Shown here: positions 12,811 through 21,397 of the stretch, one piece after another | Layout of the letters: each line of letters starts with the position of its first letter | How positions within the stretch are numbered: the stretch's first letter is position 1 | Assembly (NCBI RefSeq): GCF_001282625.1 | Contig: NZ_CTEJ01000001.1 | Location: 62,001 to 126,000 of the forward strand | Direction of reading: 5' to 3' | DNA: 64,000 nt | Source of the DNA: Lascolabacillus massiliensis | GTDB taxonomy: Bacteria; Bacteroidota; Bacteroidia; Bacteroidales; Dysgonomonadaceae | The notes under the pieces: generated by a model | Told to the model about the DNA's origin: nothing | The model's input: only the letters and a program-made list of their open reading frames with translations | The model's database searches: none | Made by a program: the position numbers and the translations under genes

Positions 12811-12865
12811 GGATAAAAAACAATAATATGTAATGATTTGAGGATAATAAGTGATAAATTAACAG

Positions 12866-14071
12866 TTACTCAAGGAATAATCTGCTTCTTGCTATCATAC
12901 ATGCCCCAATAACTCCGGCTTTACTTTTTAGTTTAGATGCTACAATTTCTGAATCTTTATTTACCAAACTTAGAGAGTGTTTTTTAATTGAGCTTTTTAT
13001 TGGCAGCATTATAAATCCTTCTGCTTCAGCTACCTGGCCGCCAATTACTACAAGATCGGGGTTAAAAATATTTATTAATCCGGCAATATATTTTCCCAAT
13101 TTGTAACCAACATCCTCAATAATTTCTATACATAGAGGATCTTCAAGAGCAGTAGCTCTCATTATATCAGTTAAAGTGAGTTTGTTTATATCTTTTACCT
13201 GATCGGTTAAAATTGTGCTTTCGCCCTTTGAAATTCTTTCAAGAATGATTCTGTGCATAGCCAGTCCCGAAGCTTCTGTCTCCAGACATCCTTTTTTGCC
13301 ACAGTGGCACAAAATCTCGTTATCGAATGTGGGGAAGTGTCCGAACTCTCCTGAAAAACCTGATTTCCCGTAATATGGTTTTCCATCAATTATGATACCA
13401 ATTCCAAGTCCCCAGGAAATATTTATGAAAATAATATTCTGCTCTCCCTCAACAATGCCATTCATATATTCACCGTAGGCCATTGCCCTGGTGTCGTTAT
13501 CAATACCGACTTTGAAATTTAATCTTTTGGTAAGAAGTTCGCTTAATGGTCGTTCATTAAAATAAAAACTGCTGTAACTATAGCCTGATTCAGGATTTAC
13601 TCTACCGGAGATATTTACGTTGACATTAAAAATTTTCTGTTTACGCTCCCCAGTTTTGTCAATGAAATCTTGAATGTGATTACCAAGTTGATCAAGTGAC
13701 TCAATAGAATTGTCGTAAGTGAAAGGTATACCCATTTGAATATCTACCATATTTCCTGTGAAATCCATTAATCCCATATTCAAGTGGTGACGTGTTATAT
13801 CCACACCCACAAAGTAGGCTGACTCGGGACTCAAACCATATACGATCGGATGTCTTCCACCAGGAGTGTGTGCCTTGCCAAACTCTTTTATCAAATCCTG
13901 GTCCATTAACTCTGTAATGAATTTAGTTATTGTGGGTACACTTAAATCCAGCACTTTTGATACCTCAGATATTGTATCATTTCCATTAGACATGAAGTGT
14001 GTCAGAATGTCTTTTTTAATCTGTACATTTTTAGGACTTTTGTCGCTTCTGAAGAATAGATTCTTAACCAT
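12866..14071 (-). CDS. ROK family transcriptional repressor (NagC/XylR type)
   Basis: The protein has 401 aa. An N-terminal winged helix (about 15-75, ISEVSKVLDLSVPTITKFITELMDQDLI) is followed by a ROK sugar-kinase-like domain. The zinc site is intact: Cys255, Cys257 and Cys262 in CHCGKKGC, after the conserved GHFPTF. The ATPase-like start FVGVDITRHHLNMGLMD and the segment NVNISGRVNPESG are also visible. ROK repressors respond to sugars or sugar phosphates. No sugar gene adjoins, so the regulon is not predictable; as a guess, amino sugar or glycan use. The gene has its own promoter-like element and faces the ABC-F gene divergently. Confidence 0.9.
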   Translation of the reverse strand: MVKNLFFRSDKSPKNVQIKKDILTHFMSNGNDTISEVSKVLDLSVPTITKFITELMDQDLIKEFGKAHTPGGRHPIVYGLSPESAYFVGVDITRHHLNMGLMDFTGNMVDIQMGIPFTYDNSIESLDQLGNHIQDFIDKTGERKQKIFNVNVNISGRVNPESGYSYSSFYFNERPLSELLTKRLNFKVGIDNDTRAMAYGEYMNGIVEGEQNIIFINISWGLGIGIIIDGKPYYGKSGFSGEFGHFPTFDNEILCHCGKKGCLETEASGLAMHRIILERISKGESTILTDQVKDINKLTLTDIMRATALEDPLCIEIIEDVGYKLGKYIAGLINIFNPDLVVIGGQVAEAEGFIMLPIKSSIKKHSLSLVNKDSEIVASKLKSKAGVIGACMIARSRLFLE

Positions 14072-14164
14072 GATATTTTGTTTGATAACTTTTTATTGTA
14101 GTCTGTTTAAAATAGCACACTATCACTAATCGGCATCTATAATAAATAATTTGTTTGAAAAGGT

Positions 14165-14195
14165 CAAAGTTACGAAAAAAATTGAATTAGTCAAT
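14165..14195 (-). promoter_or_regulatory. Promoter of the ROK regulator
   Basis: On the minus strand TAACTTTG (14172-14165) is an exact -7 match. TTGA (about 14194-14191) lies about 19 nt upstream as a partial -33 box. This leaves a leader of roughly 90 nt before the ATG at 14071. Confidence 0.5.
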
Positions 14196-14303
14196 TTTAT
14201 TTTACTGATTAAAATAAATTTTCAGTAAAGGTACAACTCATTTATTTTTAATGCAATAGTAGCCTTGTTTATACTGTTATTTTCACAAACCATTTTCAAA
14301 ATG

Positions 14304-14311
14304 TATCTTTG
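14304..14311 (+). promoter_or_regulatory. -7 box of the ABC-F gene
   Basis: TATCTTTG matches TAnnTTTG exactly and lies 19 nt before the ATG at 14331. No good -33 TTTG is seen. Confidence 0.45.
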
Positions 14312-14330
14312 TAGCCTTAAAAAATAAAAT

Positions 14331-15965
14331 ATGGTATTGGTTGACGGGTTAGCTGTTGAGTTCGGGGGAACCACCCTGTTCTCAGATGTTTCTTTTGCTA
14401 TAAATCCAAAGGATAGGGTTGCCTTAATGGGTAAAAATGGAGCCGGAAAGTCTACACTGCTAAAAATACTGGCAGGTGTGAGAGAACCGACAAGAGGTAG
14501 AGTGTCAATGCCTAAGGATTTTTCTATTGCCTATCTTCCTCAGCACCTTATGACAGAAGATGACTGCACCGTGTTTGAGGAGACTTCACGTGCTTTCTCA
14601 CATGTTCAGAATTTAGAGAAAGAGATTGAGCGTATTAATCATGAGCTAACCGTTCGCACTGATTATGACTCAGAAGAGTATATGCAGCTCATTGAGCGTG
14701 TCTCATCTTTAAGTGAAAAGTTTTATGGTGTAGAAGAGATCAATTATGATGCTGCAGTGGAAAAGATGCTTATTGGTTTGGGGTTTTCCCGAAGTGATTT
14801 TAACCGAATGACATCTGAATTCAGTGGTGGGTGGCGTATGCGTATAGAGCTGGCAAAACTTCTCCTTCAGGATCCGGATCTCATACTTCTTGATGAACCT
14901 ACCAATCATCTTGATATCGACTCAGTTGAGTGGTTCGAAAACTTTCTTATAAATAGCGCTAAAGCGGTGGTGGTAATTTCCCATGACAGAGCATTCGTGG
15001 ATAACATTACTAACCGAACAATAGAAGTGACTATGGGTCGCATATACGACTATAAAGCTTCTTATTCCCAATATCTTGAATTGCGTAAAGAGCGACGTGA
15101 GCAGCAGCAAAAACAGTATGACGACCAGCAGAAAATGATTGCTGAAACTAAAGAGTTTATTGAGAGGTTTAAAGGGACATACTCCAAAACCTTGCAGGTT
15201 CAGTCACGCGTTAAAATGCTAGAAAAACTAGAGCTAATAGAGGTAGACGAGATAGATAATTCGGCACTTAAACTGAGATTTCCACCATCACCACGTTCGG
15301 GCAGCTATCCTGTAATAGCTGAAGATGTAAGTAAATCTTACGACGAAAAGCTGATTTTCAGTGGAGTAAATTTAACAATCGAGAGAGGTGAGAAAGTAGC
15401 TTTCGTAGGTCGTAACGGAGAAGGAAAATCTACACTCGTAAAATGTATAATGGGTGAAATTGGATTCGGTGGTAGTTTACAGTTGGGGCATAATGTGAAA
15501 ATAGGATATTTTGCACAAAATCAGGCATCGCTTTTGGATGAGGAGCTGACTGTATTTCAAACTATTGACGATATTGCAGTGGGTGATATTCGAACCAAGA
15601 TACGTGACATTTTAGGTGCTTTTATGTTTGGTCGGGAAGATATCGACAAGAAAGTGAGAGTTTTATCAGGTGGTGAACGTACACGACTTGCTATGATAAA
15701 GTTATTATTGGAGCCGGTGAATCTGCTAATTCTTGATGAACCTACCAATCATCTTGACCTGAAGACAAAAAATATTCTTAAACAGGCACTGATCGATTTT
15801 GACGGAACTCTTATTGTGGTTTCTCATGATCGTGATTTTCTAAATGGTCTGGTTAAAAAAGTTTACGAATTTGGCAATCAAAAAGTGACTGAACACCTTG
15901 AGGATATTTATGGTTTCCTTGCAAAAAAGAAGATGGATAGTTTGCGGGAAATAGAAAGGAAATGA
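14331..15965 (+). CDS. ABC-F family ATPase (ribosome-associated, Uup/EttA-like)
   Basis: The protein has 544 aa, two ABC domains in one chain and no membrane segment, which defines ABC-F. Walker A motifs are GKNGAGKS (34-41) and GRNGEGKS (360-367). The signatures are FSGGWRMR and LSGGERTR, each followed by a Walker B (LILLDEPTNHLD and LLILDEPTNHLD). The inter-domain linker, rich in charged residues (RKERREQQQKQYDDQQKM and EFIERFKG), corresponds to the P-site tRNA interaction motif. Such proteins act on ribosomes in translation or antibiotic protection. This looks like a housekeeping member, since no resistance context is present. The C-terminus is short, so it lacks the long DNA-binding tail of Uup. 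Confidence 0.9.
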   Translation: MVLVDGLAVEFGGTTLFSDVSFAINPKDRVALMGKNGAGKSTLLKILAGVREPTRGRVSMPKDFSIAYLPQHLMTEDDCTVFEETSRAFSHVQNLEKEIERINHELTVRTDYDSEEYMQLIERVSSLSEKFYGVEEINYDAAVEKMLIGLGFSRSDFNRMTSEFSGGWRMRIELAKLLLQDPDLILLDEPTNHLDIDSVEWFENFLINSAKAVVVISHDRAFVDNITNRTIEVTMGRIYDYKASYSQYLELRKERREQQQKQYDDQQKMIAETKEFIERFKGTYSKTLQVQSRVKMLEKLELIEVDEIDNSALKLRFPPSPRSGSYPVIAEDVSKSYDEKLIFSGVNLTIERGEKVAFVGRNGEGKSTLVKCIMGEIGFGGSLQLGHNVKIGYFAQNQASLLDEELTVFQTIDDIAVGDIRTKIRDILGAFMFGREDIDKKVRVLSGGERTRLAMIKLLLEPVNLLILDEPTNHLDLKTKNILKQALIDFDGTLIVVSHDRDFLNGLVKKVYEFGNQKVTEHLEDIYGFLAKKKMDSLREIERK

Positions 15966-16004
15966 TTATATAAATTATTGGTTTGTAATAGTCTAAAAAG
16001 AATA

Positions 16005-16038
16005 AACCCTGATTATCAAAAGACAATCAGGGTTTTTT
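16005..16038 (+). terminator. Rho-independent terminator after the ABC-F gene
   Basis: AACCCTGATT (16005-16014) pairs perfectly with AATCAGGGTT (16025-16034), loop about 10 nt, followed by further T residues. It lies 39 nt after the ABC-F stop. On the opposite strand it also lies just past the tRNA gene and could serve both. Confidence 0.88.
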
Positions 16039-16040
16039 AG

Positions 16041-16124
16041 TACCCAGAGTCGGGATCGAACCGACAAGGACTTGCATCCATTGGTGTTTGAGACCAACGC
16101 GTCTACCAATTCCGCCATCTGGGC
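16041..16124 (-). tRNA. tRNA-Leu (anticodon CAA)
   Basis: The minus strand folds as a class II tRNA of 84 nt. The acceptor arms GCCCAGA and TCTGGGT are followed by discriminator A. The D arm GCGGAATTGGTAGACGC is typical of tRNA-Leu. The anticodon stem TTGGT/ACCAA encloses loop CTCAAAC, giving anticodon CAA. A long variable arm follows, then the T arm GTCGGTTCGATCCCGAC. CCA is not encoded. A -7-like TACTTTTG (16143-16136) lies 12 nt before the 5' end. Confidence 0.95.
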
Positions 16125-16335
16125 AAATGCGAATGCAAAAGTAGTAATATTTTCATTAATTAATACATTTGAGGCGCTAATTTTTCATTTTTGTTTTGTA
16201 TCTTTAAGGATGAAATGTCATCTATACAAAACAAAAAGATACTAAAAATGTTATTTGTGTAAACTCTGTTTTGTTAAATGGTTGATTTATAACCCGAATG
16301 AATATACAATTTAATAAACATATATAATCTTAGTA

Positions 16336-17421
16336 ATGGGGAACAATAATAATAACTACTGTGTGATAATGAGTGGTGGTGTAGGCAGCCGTTTCTGGCC
16401 TTTTAGCAAGGAAAATAAGCCTAAACAATTTCTTGATTTCTTTGGAACAGGACGGTCACTTTTACAATCGACCTATGATCGTTTTAAAAAGGTTGTTCCA
16501 GCTGAGAATATTTATATTGTTACTAATGATGCTTATGCTGAAATGACAAAGAAACAGTTGCCGGAACTTAAAGATAATCAGCTTCTGCTGGAACCAATGA
16601 GAAGAAACACTGCACCGGCAATTGCATTTGCTACATACAGAATACAGGCTATTAATCCTAATGCTAATATAATAGTGGCACCCTCGGACCATCTAATTAT
16701 GAAAGAAGATCAGTTTGAGGTTGATATGATCAAAGGTCTTGAGTTTGTAAGTGAAAATCCTGTGCTGCTTACTTTAGGAATTACACCAAGTCGCCCCGAA
16801 ACAGGATATGGATATATTCAGGTAACTGATAAAGAGAAAGATGGAATTCATAAGGTGAAAGCATTCACAGAGAAGCCAAACATTGATCTTGCAACAAAGT
16901 TTGTTGAAAGCGGTGAGTTTGTTTGGAATTCAGGTATATTTCTATGGAATGTGAACACCATTTTAGATGCCTTCAAGATTCATCTGCCCGAAGTGAGTCA
17001 AAGATTTTCAGAAGGTAAAGAACTCTTTAATACTCCTTCAGAAAAAGAATTTATAGATACTTGCTTCCCATTTTGTCCCAATGTATCAATCGATTATGGT
17101 GTTATGGAGAAGGCAGAAAATGTTTATGTAAATATTTCAAATTTTGGATGGAGTGACCTTGGAACATGGGGAGCACTTCACGAGGTTTCTGAACGTGATG
17201 AAAATAACAATGCTAATCTTAACTGCAAGACACTGTTTATAGAAAGCAGCGATAATATTGTAGCAATGAATGAAGATAAGCTTGTTGTACTTCAGGGACT
17301 TGAAGATTATATAGTTGCAGAGTCAGACAATGTTCTGCTCATTTGCAAGAAAAGTGAAGAACAACGTATAAAACATTTCGTAACGGACGTAAAATTCCGT
17401 TACGGTGATGAGTATGTATAA
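16336..17421 (+). CDS. manC: Mannose-1-phosphate guanylyltransferase
   Basis: This enzyme makes GDP-mannose from mannose 1-phosphate and GTP for glycan or polysaccharide synthesis. At 361 aa it is the single-domain form, without the C-terminal isomerase domain of ManC/AlgA fusions. The nucleotide-binding signature is present at residues 13-32 (SGGVGSRFWPFSKENKPKQF). The segments LLEPMRRNTAPAIAFA, RPETGYGYIQ, FTEKPNIDLA, NSGIFLWNV and SIDYGVMEKAENV follow in the expected order. The ATG precedes an Asn run and the catalytic motif. The gene is preceded by the tRNA-Leu and is convergent to glnN with 18 nt between stops. A perfect 9-bp hairpin sits in its last codons. Confidence 0.93.
   Translation: MGNNNNNYCVIMSGGVGSRFWPFSKENKPKQFLDFFGTGRSLLQSTYDRFKKVVPAENIYIVTNDAYAEMTKKQLPELKDNQLLLEPMRRNTAPAIAFATYRIQAINPNANIIVAPSDHLIMKEDQFEVDMIKGLEFVSENPVLLTLGITPSRPETGYGYIQVTDKEKDGIHKVKAFTEKPNIDLATKFVESGEFVWNSGIFLWNVNTILDAFKIHLPEVSQRFSEGKELFNTPSEKEFIDTCFPFCPNVSIDYGVMEKAENVYVNISNFGWSDLGTWGALHEVSERDENNNANLNCKTLFIESSDNIVAMNEDKLVVLQGLEDYIVAESDNVLLICKKSEEQRIKHFVTDVKFRYGDEYV
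17379..17404 (+). other. Perfect 9-bp hairpin inside the manC 3' coding end
   Basis: CGTAACGGA (17379-17387) and TCCGTTACG (17396-17404) are exact inverse complements around an 8-nt loop. The structure lies 17 nt before the manC stop and close to the end of the convergent glnN gene. No T run follows. It could stabilise or terminate the transcripts that meet here. Confidence 0.6.
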
Positions 17422-17439
17422 TCTTGAGTATGTCTATTC

Positions 17440-19635
17440 TTAACTGATAAACAGCAGCTCTCTGTATTTGGGCAGGGTCCACATCTGATTGTCTACAATA
17501 AGCTCTAGCTTATCTACATGGTATCTGATAACATCGAAATAGATGAATACAGTATCATGGTAGGCAATGGCCTTTTCTCTTGCATCTTCCAGTTTATTTG
17601 CCGCTTTTCGTGCTTCAACCATATTATCCACATTGGTTTTGATTGCAGAAACATGATCGGCAATTTCTTCAATAAGAGCAGCGTCCTCTCTGGATAACTT
17701 GTCAGCTTTTTCTTTATCGAAAACAATTCTCATTTTATAGAGATTGTCAAGAAGAACTGTTTGATATTCAGTCGCTACAGGGATTATATGATTCATGCAC
17801 AAATCGCCCAGAACACGAGCTTCGATCTGAATCTTTTTAGTGTACGTTTCCCATTTTACCTCATTGCGTGCATGAAGCTCTTTCTCATTTAATACACCTA
17901 TACTTTCGAACATTTCAACAGACTCCTTTGAAATGTATGCATCGTAAATTAAAGGTGTACTGGTTTCGCAGTCAAGTCCACGTTTTTTTGCTTCCTGTTT
18001 CCACTCATCGCTATATCCATTTCCTTCGAAACGTACAGGTTTAGATTCTTTAATGAATGCGCGGAGCGTATCAAAGATAGCCTGCTCCTTTTTCATTCCT
18101 TTCTGCATCTTTATATCGATCTCCTTTTTAAAATCGATTAACTGAGCAGCAACAACAGAGTTCAAGGCAATCATGGCTGCTGAGCAATTTGCTGATGAAC
18201 CTACAGCTCTGAACTCAAAACGATTACCTGTGAAAGCAAATGGCGATGTGCGGTTTCTGTCAGTATTATCAACTAATACCTCAGGTATATGTGCTATCCC
18301 TAGTTGCATCTTTTTTAGCTCGTCTACCGTAATATCGTCATCTTCTGAGCTAAACTCTATTTTGTCGAGAACTGCTGAGATCTGCTTACCAAGGAATACA
18401 GAAATGATTGCTGGAGGTGCTTCATTTGCGCCAAGTCGGTGTGCATTATTTGCCGACATAATCGAAGCTTTGAGCAAACCATTATGCTTATATACTGCTA
18501 AAAGTGTATTTACAAGAAAAGTGACAAACAGCAGGTTTTCATTAGCTGTCTTGCCTGGAGTGAATAGGCCTATACCGGTGTCTGTACAGAGTGACCAGTT
18601 ATTGTGCTTGCCTGATCCGTTTACTCCTGCAAATGGTTTCTCATGTAACAATAATTTAAACTTATGCTTTGCAGCGATCTTATGCATAAGTGACATAATA
18701 AGGAGATTCTGATCTACTGCAAGATTAGTTTCACCATAAATAGGAGCAATTTCAAACTGATTTGGTGCTACCTCATTATGACGTGTTTTAAGAGGAATTC
18801 CATATTTATATGCTTCAAACTCAACCTCCTGCATGAAAGAGGTAACCCTTGGAGGTATTGCACCAAAGTAATGGTCTTCGAGCTGCTGATTTTTTGCACT
18901 TTCATGCCCCATAAGTGTGCGGTCGGTCAGACTTAAATCGGGTCTTGCAGCATATAAAGCCTGATCTACCAGAAAATACTCCTGTTCCCATCCAAGGAAT
19001 GAGTATACCTTTCTTACATCAGGATAGAAAAGCTTGCATACTTCAACAGATGCTTTATCTACCGCAGAAAGTGCTTTGAGTAATGGTGTCTTGTAATCTA
19101 ATGCTTCACCTGTATAAGAAATAAACACTGTAGGAATACAGAGTGTGTCATCTATTATAAAAGCAGGTGAAGAGGGATCCCAGGCAGTATATCCTCTTGC
19201 TTCGAAAGTGTTTCTGATACCACCGCTTGGAAAACTTGAAGCATCAGGCTCTTGTTGAGCTAATAGTTTTCCGGAAAAACGTTCAATTATTCCGCTATCT
19301 GGACCATTTATATAATCTATAAATGAATCATGCTTTTCGGCTGTCCCTTCAGTCAGTGGCTGAAACCAGTGAGTATAGTGTGTTGCACCCATCTCCATAG
19401 CCCACATCTTCATACCGGCTGCCACATGGTCTGCAATTTCACGATGGAGAGTTTTTCCTTGGTCGATAGCTTCCAGAACAGTCTTCATAGTCTCTTTTGA
19501 GAGATATTTAGACATTTGTGTTCTGTTAAATACATATTTACCAAAATACTCTGAAGGTAATTTTTTAGGGCCTATAACTTCAACGGGTTCTCTTTTAGAC
19601 GCCTCTTCAACAGCTTTAAAACGTAATATTGACAT
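17440..19635 (-). CDS. glnN: Glutamine synthetase type III, second copy
   Basis: GSIII forms glutamine from glutamate, ammonium and ATP, and is the glutamine synthetase type of many Bacteroidota. With the start at MSILRFKAVEEA the product is 731 aa, exactly the length of the other copy at 27440-29635; an open extension of 15 codons upstream (to 19680) is therefore rejected. Recognisable segments include KMWAMEMGATHYTHWFQPL, ASSFPSGGIRNTFEARGYTA, SFLGWEQEYFLVD, HNEVAPNQFEIAPIY, ANNAHRLGANEAPPAIIS and DRNRTSPFAFTGNRFEFRA. It lies 3' of asnB with a 72-nt gap that contains a -7-like box, so it may also be transcribed on its own. Confidence 0.96.
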   Translation of the reverse strand: MSILRFKAVEEASKREPVEVIGPKKLPSEYFGKYVFNRTQMSKYLSKETMKTVLEAIDQGKTLHREIADHVAAGMKMWAMEMGATHYTHWFQPLTEGTAEKHDSFIDYINGPDSGIIERFSGKLLAQQEPDASSFPSGGIRNTFEARGYTAWDPSSPAFIIDDTLCIPTVFISYTGEALDYKTPLLKALSAVDKASVEVCKLFYPDVRKVYSFLGWEQEYFLVDQALYAARPDLSLTDRTLMGHESAKNQQLEDHYFGAIPPRVTSFMQEVEFEAYKYGIPLKTRHNEVAPNQFEIAPIYGETNLAVDQNLLIMSLMHKIAAKHKFKLLLHEKPFAGVNGSGKHNNWSLCTDTGIGLFTPGKTANENLLFVTFLVNTLLAVYKHNGLLKASIMSANNAHRLGANEAPPAIISVFLGKQISAVLDKIEFSSEDDDITVDELKKMQLGIAHIPEVLVDNTDRNRTSPFAFTGNRFEFRAVGSSANCSAAMIALNSVVAAQLIDFKKEIDIKMQKGMKKEQAIFDTLRAFIKESKPVRFEGNGYSDEWKQEAKKRGLDCETSTPLIYDAYISKESVEMFESIGVLNEKELHARNEVKWETYTKKIQIEARVLGDLCMNHIIPVATEYQTVLLDNLYKMRIVFDKEKADKLSREDAALIEEIADHVSAIKTNVDNMVEARKAANKLEDAREKAIAYHDTVFIYFDVIRYHVDKLELIVDNQMWTLPKYRELLFIS

Positions 19636-19677
19636 AATTGAATAGTTTTTTGGAATCAGAAGTTCATTTTTCCGATG

Positions 19678-19685
19678 CAAAAATA
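19678..19685 (-). promoter_or_regulatory. -7 box before the second glnN copy
   Basis: The minus strand reads TATTTTTG, an exact TAnnTTTG match 42 nt before the ATG, between asnB and glnN. The other glnN has the same octamer at a similar distance. No clear -33 box is seen here. Confidence 0.4.
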
Positions 19686-19707
19686 ATCAATTTGCGTCAA
19701 TAGCTGA

Positions 19708-21360
19708 TTAAACTAGTATATTTATATCGACTCCCTCCCTTTTTGGATTCTGATGCACCGTTGCCACTGACCTGCCTGAAGGGTCGGCATTTTCTCTGAA
19801 AGCTTTATCCCAAGCTAATGCAACAGGAGTGCTACAAGCAATAGAAGGAACTGAAGGAACGCACAATGATGCACTATCTGATGGAAAATGTTCAGAATAA
19901 ATAGTACGATACAGATATTCCTCCTTAGAAAGTGGAGGATTTATAGGAAAACGTTTATTTACTTCATTCATCTGTTCATCAGTCACGCATCTGTCTGCTA
20001 ATTGTGAAAGTGAATCAATCCAACTATATCCAACACCATCTGAAAACTGCTCTTTCTGGCGCCATGCAATCTCTTCTGGCAGATAATCTTCAAATGCTTT
20101 CCTTAGTATGTATTTCTCAATTTTCCCGTTTCCGGCCATCTTGTCTTTTGGGTTTATATGCATTGCTATATCTAAAAACTCCTTATCAAGAAATGGTACA
20201 CGACCCTCAACTCCCCATGAGGCAAGTGATTTATTTGCCCTAAGGCAATCATACTGATGCAGTTTACTTAGTTTGCGAACAGTCTCATTGTGAAACTCTT
20301 CACTATTTGGTGCTTTGTGAAAGTATAGATAGCCACCAAACACCTCATCAGCTCCTTCACCTGACAATACCATTTTTATACCCAAAGACTTAATATAACG
20401 AGCTATCATAAACATTGGGGTACTTGCTCTTACGGTAGTTACATCATATGTTTCGATATGATAAATTACATTTCGTAGTGCATCAATTCCTTCCTGAATT
20501 GTATATTGAAATTCGTGATGAACTGTTCCAATGTGCCTAGCTACTTTTCTTGCTGCTGCAAGATCAGGAGAGCCCTCCAGGCCAATTGCAAAAGAGTGTA
20601 AAGGTGTAGAGAATTTAGCAGCAATTGCTGTTATAATTGAAGAATCGAGACCTCCCGAAAGCAGAGCCCCATAAGGCACATCACTCATTAGCTGTCTTTT
20701 AACAGCTTCTTCCAGAGATACTTTTAAAAACTCTATATCAGTAATATTATCCTTTACATTCTCATAGGACATCCAATCTCGCGAATACCATTTTGTTATC
20801 TCTGCATCTTTGCTGTAGTAATAACTACCGGGAGGAAACTCTTCAATTTTACTGCAGTAACCTTCCAGGGCTTTTAGTTCAGAGGCGACATAATATACTC
20901 CTTCATCATCCCATCCCTGATAGAGAGGTACAATGCCTATATGATCACGCCCAATCATAAAAACATCTTTTTCGGTGTCATACAATGCAAATGCATAAAT
21001 ACCATTCAGATCTTCCATAAAATCAACACCCTTCTCCTGATATAGCGCCATTATCACTTCACAATCAGAATGAGTTTTAAATTCATATACACCCTCATAT
21101 TTTTTTCGAATATCCAGATGATTATAGATTTCACCATTTACAGCAAGTGCCAGCTTTTTGTCCTTGCTAATCAGTGGTTGTTTTCCCGACTCAGGATCTA
21201 CAATAGCCAATCTTTCATGAGCCATTATCACATTTTTACAAGAAAAAACACCTGAGCAGTCGGGCCCCCTATGACGAAGTTTAGAAGACATCTCAACGAT
21301 TTGAGATCTCATCATCTCTTCGTTTTTATATATATTAAAAGAGCATACTATTCCACACAT
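19708..21360 (-). CDS. asnB: Asparagine synthase B (glutamine-hydrolysing)
   Basis: AsnB makes asparagine from aspartate, ATP and glutamine. The protein has 550 aa. Cys2 follows the initiator Met (MCGIVCSFN) and is the glutaminase nucleophile once Met is removed. RHRGPDCSG and NGEIYNH (about 75-81) belong to the amidotransferase domain. The synthetase domain carries the PP-loop SGGLDSS (235-241) and LSGEGADEVFGGY. It lies downstream of gltD with 37 nt between the stop of gltD and this start region, and upstream of the second glnN. All use glutamine or ammonia, so the unit handles nitrogen assimilation. Confidence 0.96.
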   Translation of the reverse strand: MCGIVCSFNIYKNEEMMRSQIVEMSSKLRHRGPDCSGVFSCKNVIMAHERLAIVDPESGKQPLISKDKKLALAVNGEIYNHLDIRKKYEGVYEFKTHSDCEVIMALYQEKGVDFMEDLNGIYAFALYDTEKDVFMIGRDHIGIVPLYQGWDDEGVYYVASELKALEGYCSKIEEFPPGSYYYSKDAEITKWYSRDWMSYENVKDNITDIEFLKVSLEEAVKRQLMSDVPYGALLSGGLDSSIITAIAAKFSTPLHSFAIGLEGSPDLAAARKVARHIGTVHHEFQYTIQEGIDALRNVIYHIETYDVTTVRASTPMFMIARYIKSLGIKMVLSGEGADEVFGGYLYFHKAPNSEEFHNETVRKLSKLHQYDCLRANKSLASWGVEGRVPFLDKEFLDIAMHINPKDKMAGNGKIEKYILRKAFEDYLPEEIAWRQKEQFSDGVGYSWIDSLSQLADRCVTDEQMNEVNKRFPINPPLSKEEYLYRTIYSEHFPSDSASLCVPSVPSIACSTPVALAWDKAFRENADPSGRSVATVHQNPKREGVDINILV

Positions 21361-21397
21361 AAATATTTATTGTTAATTGGTTGTATATTAGTAGTGT

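Noticed and set aside
18173-18712. Plus-strand open frame of 179 codons inside glnN
   Set aside because: It lies antisense to strongly conserved glutamine synthetase sequence, and its text is low-complexity Ser/Leu-rich. It is a shadow frame.
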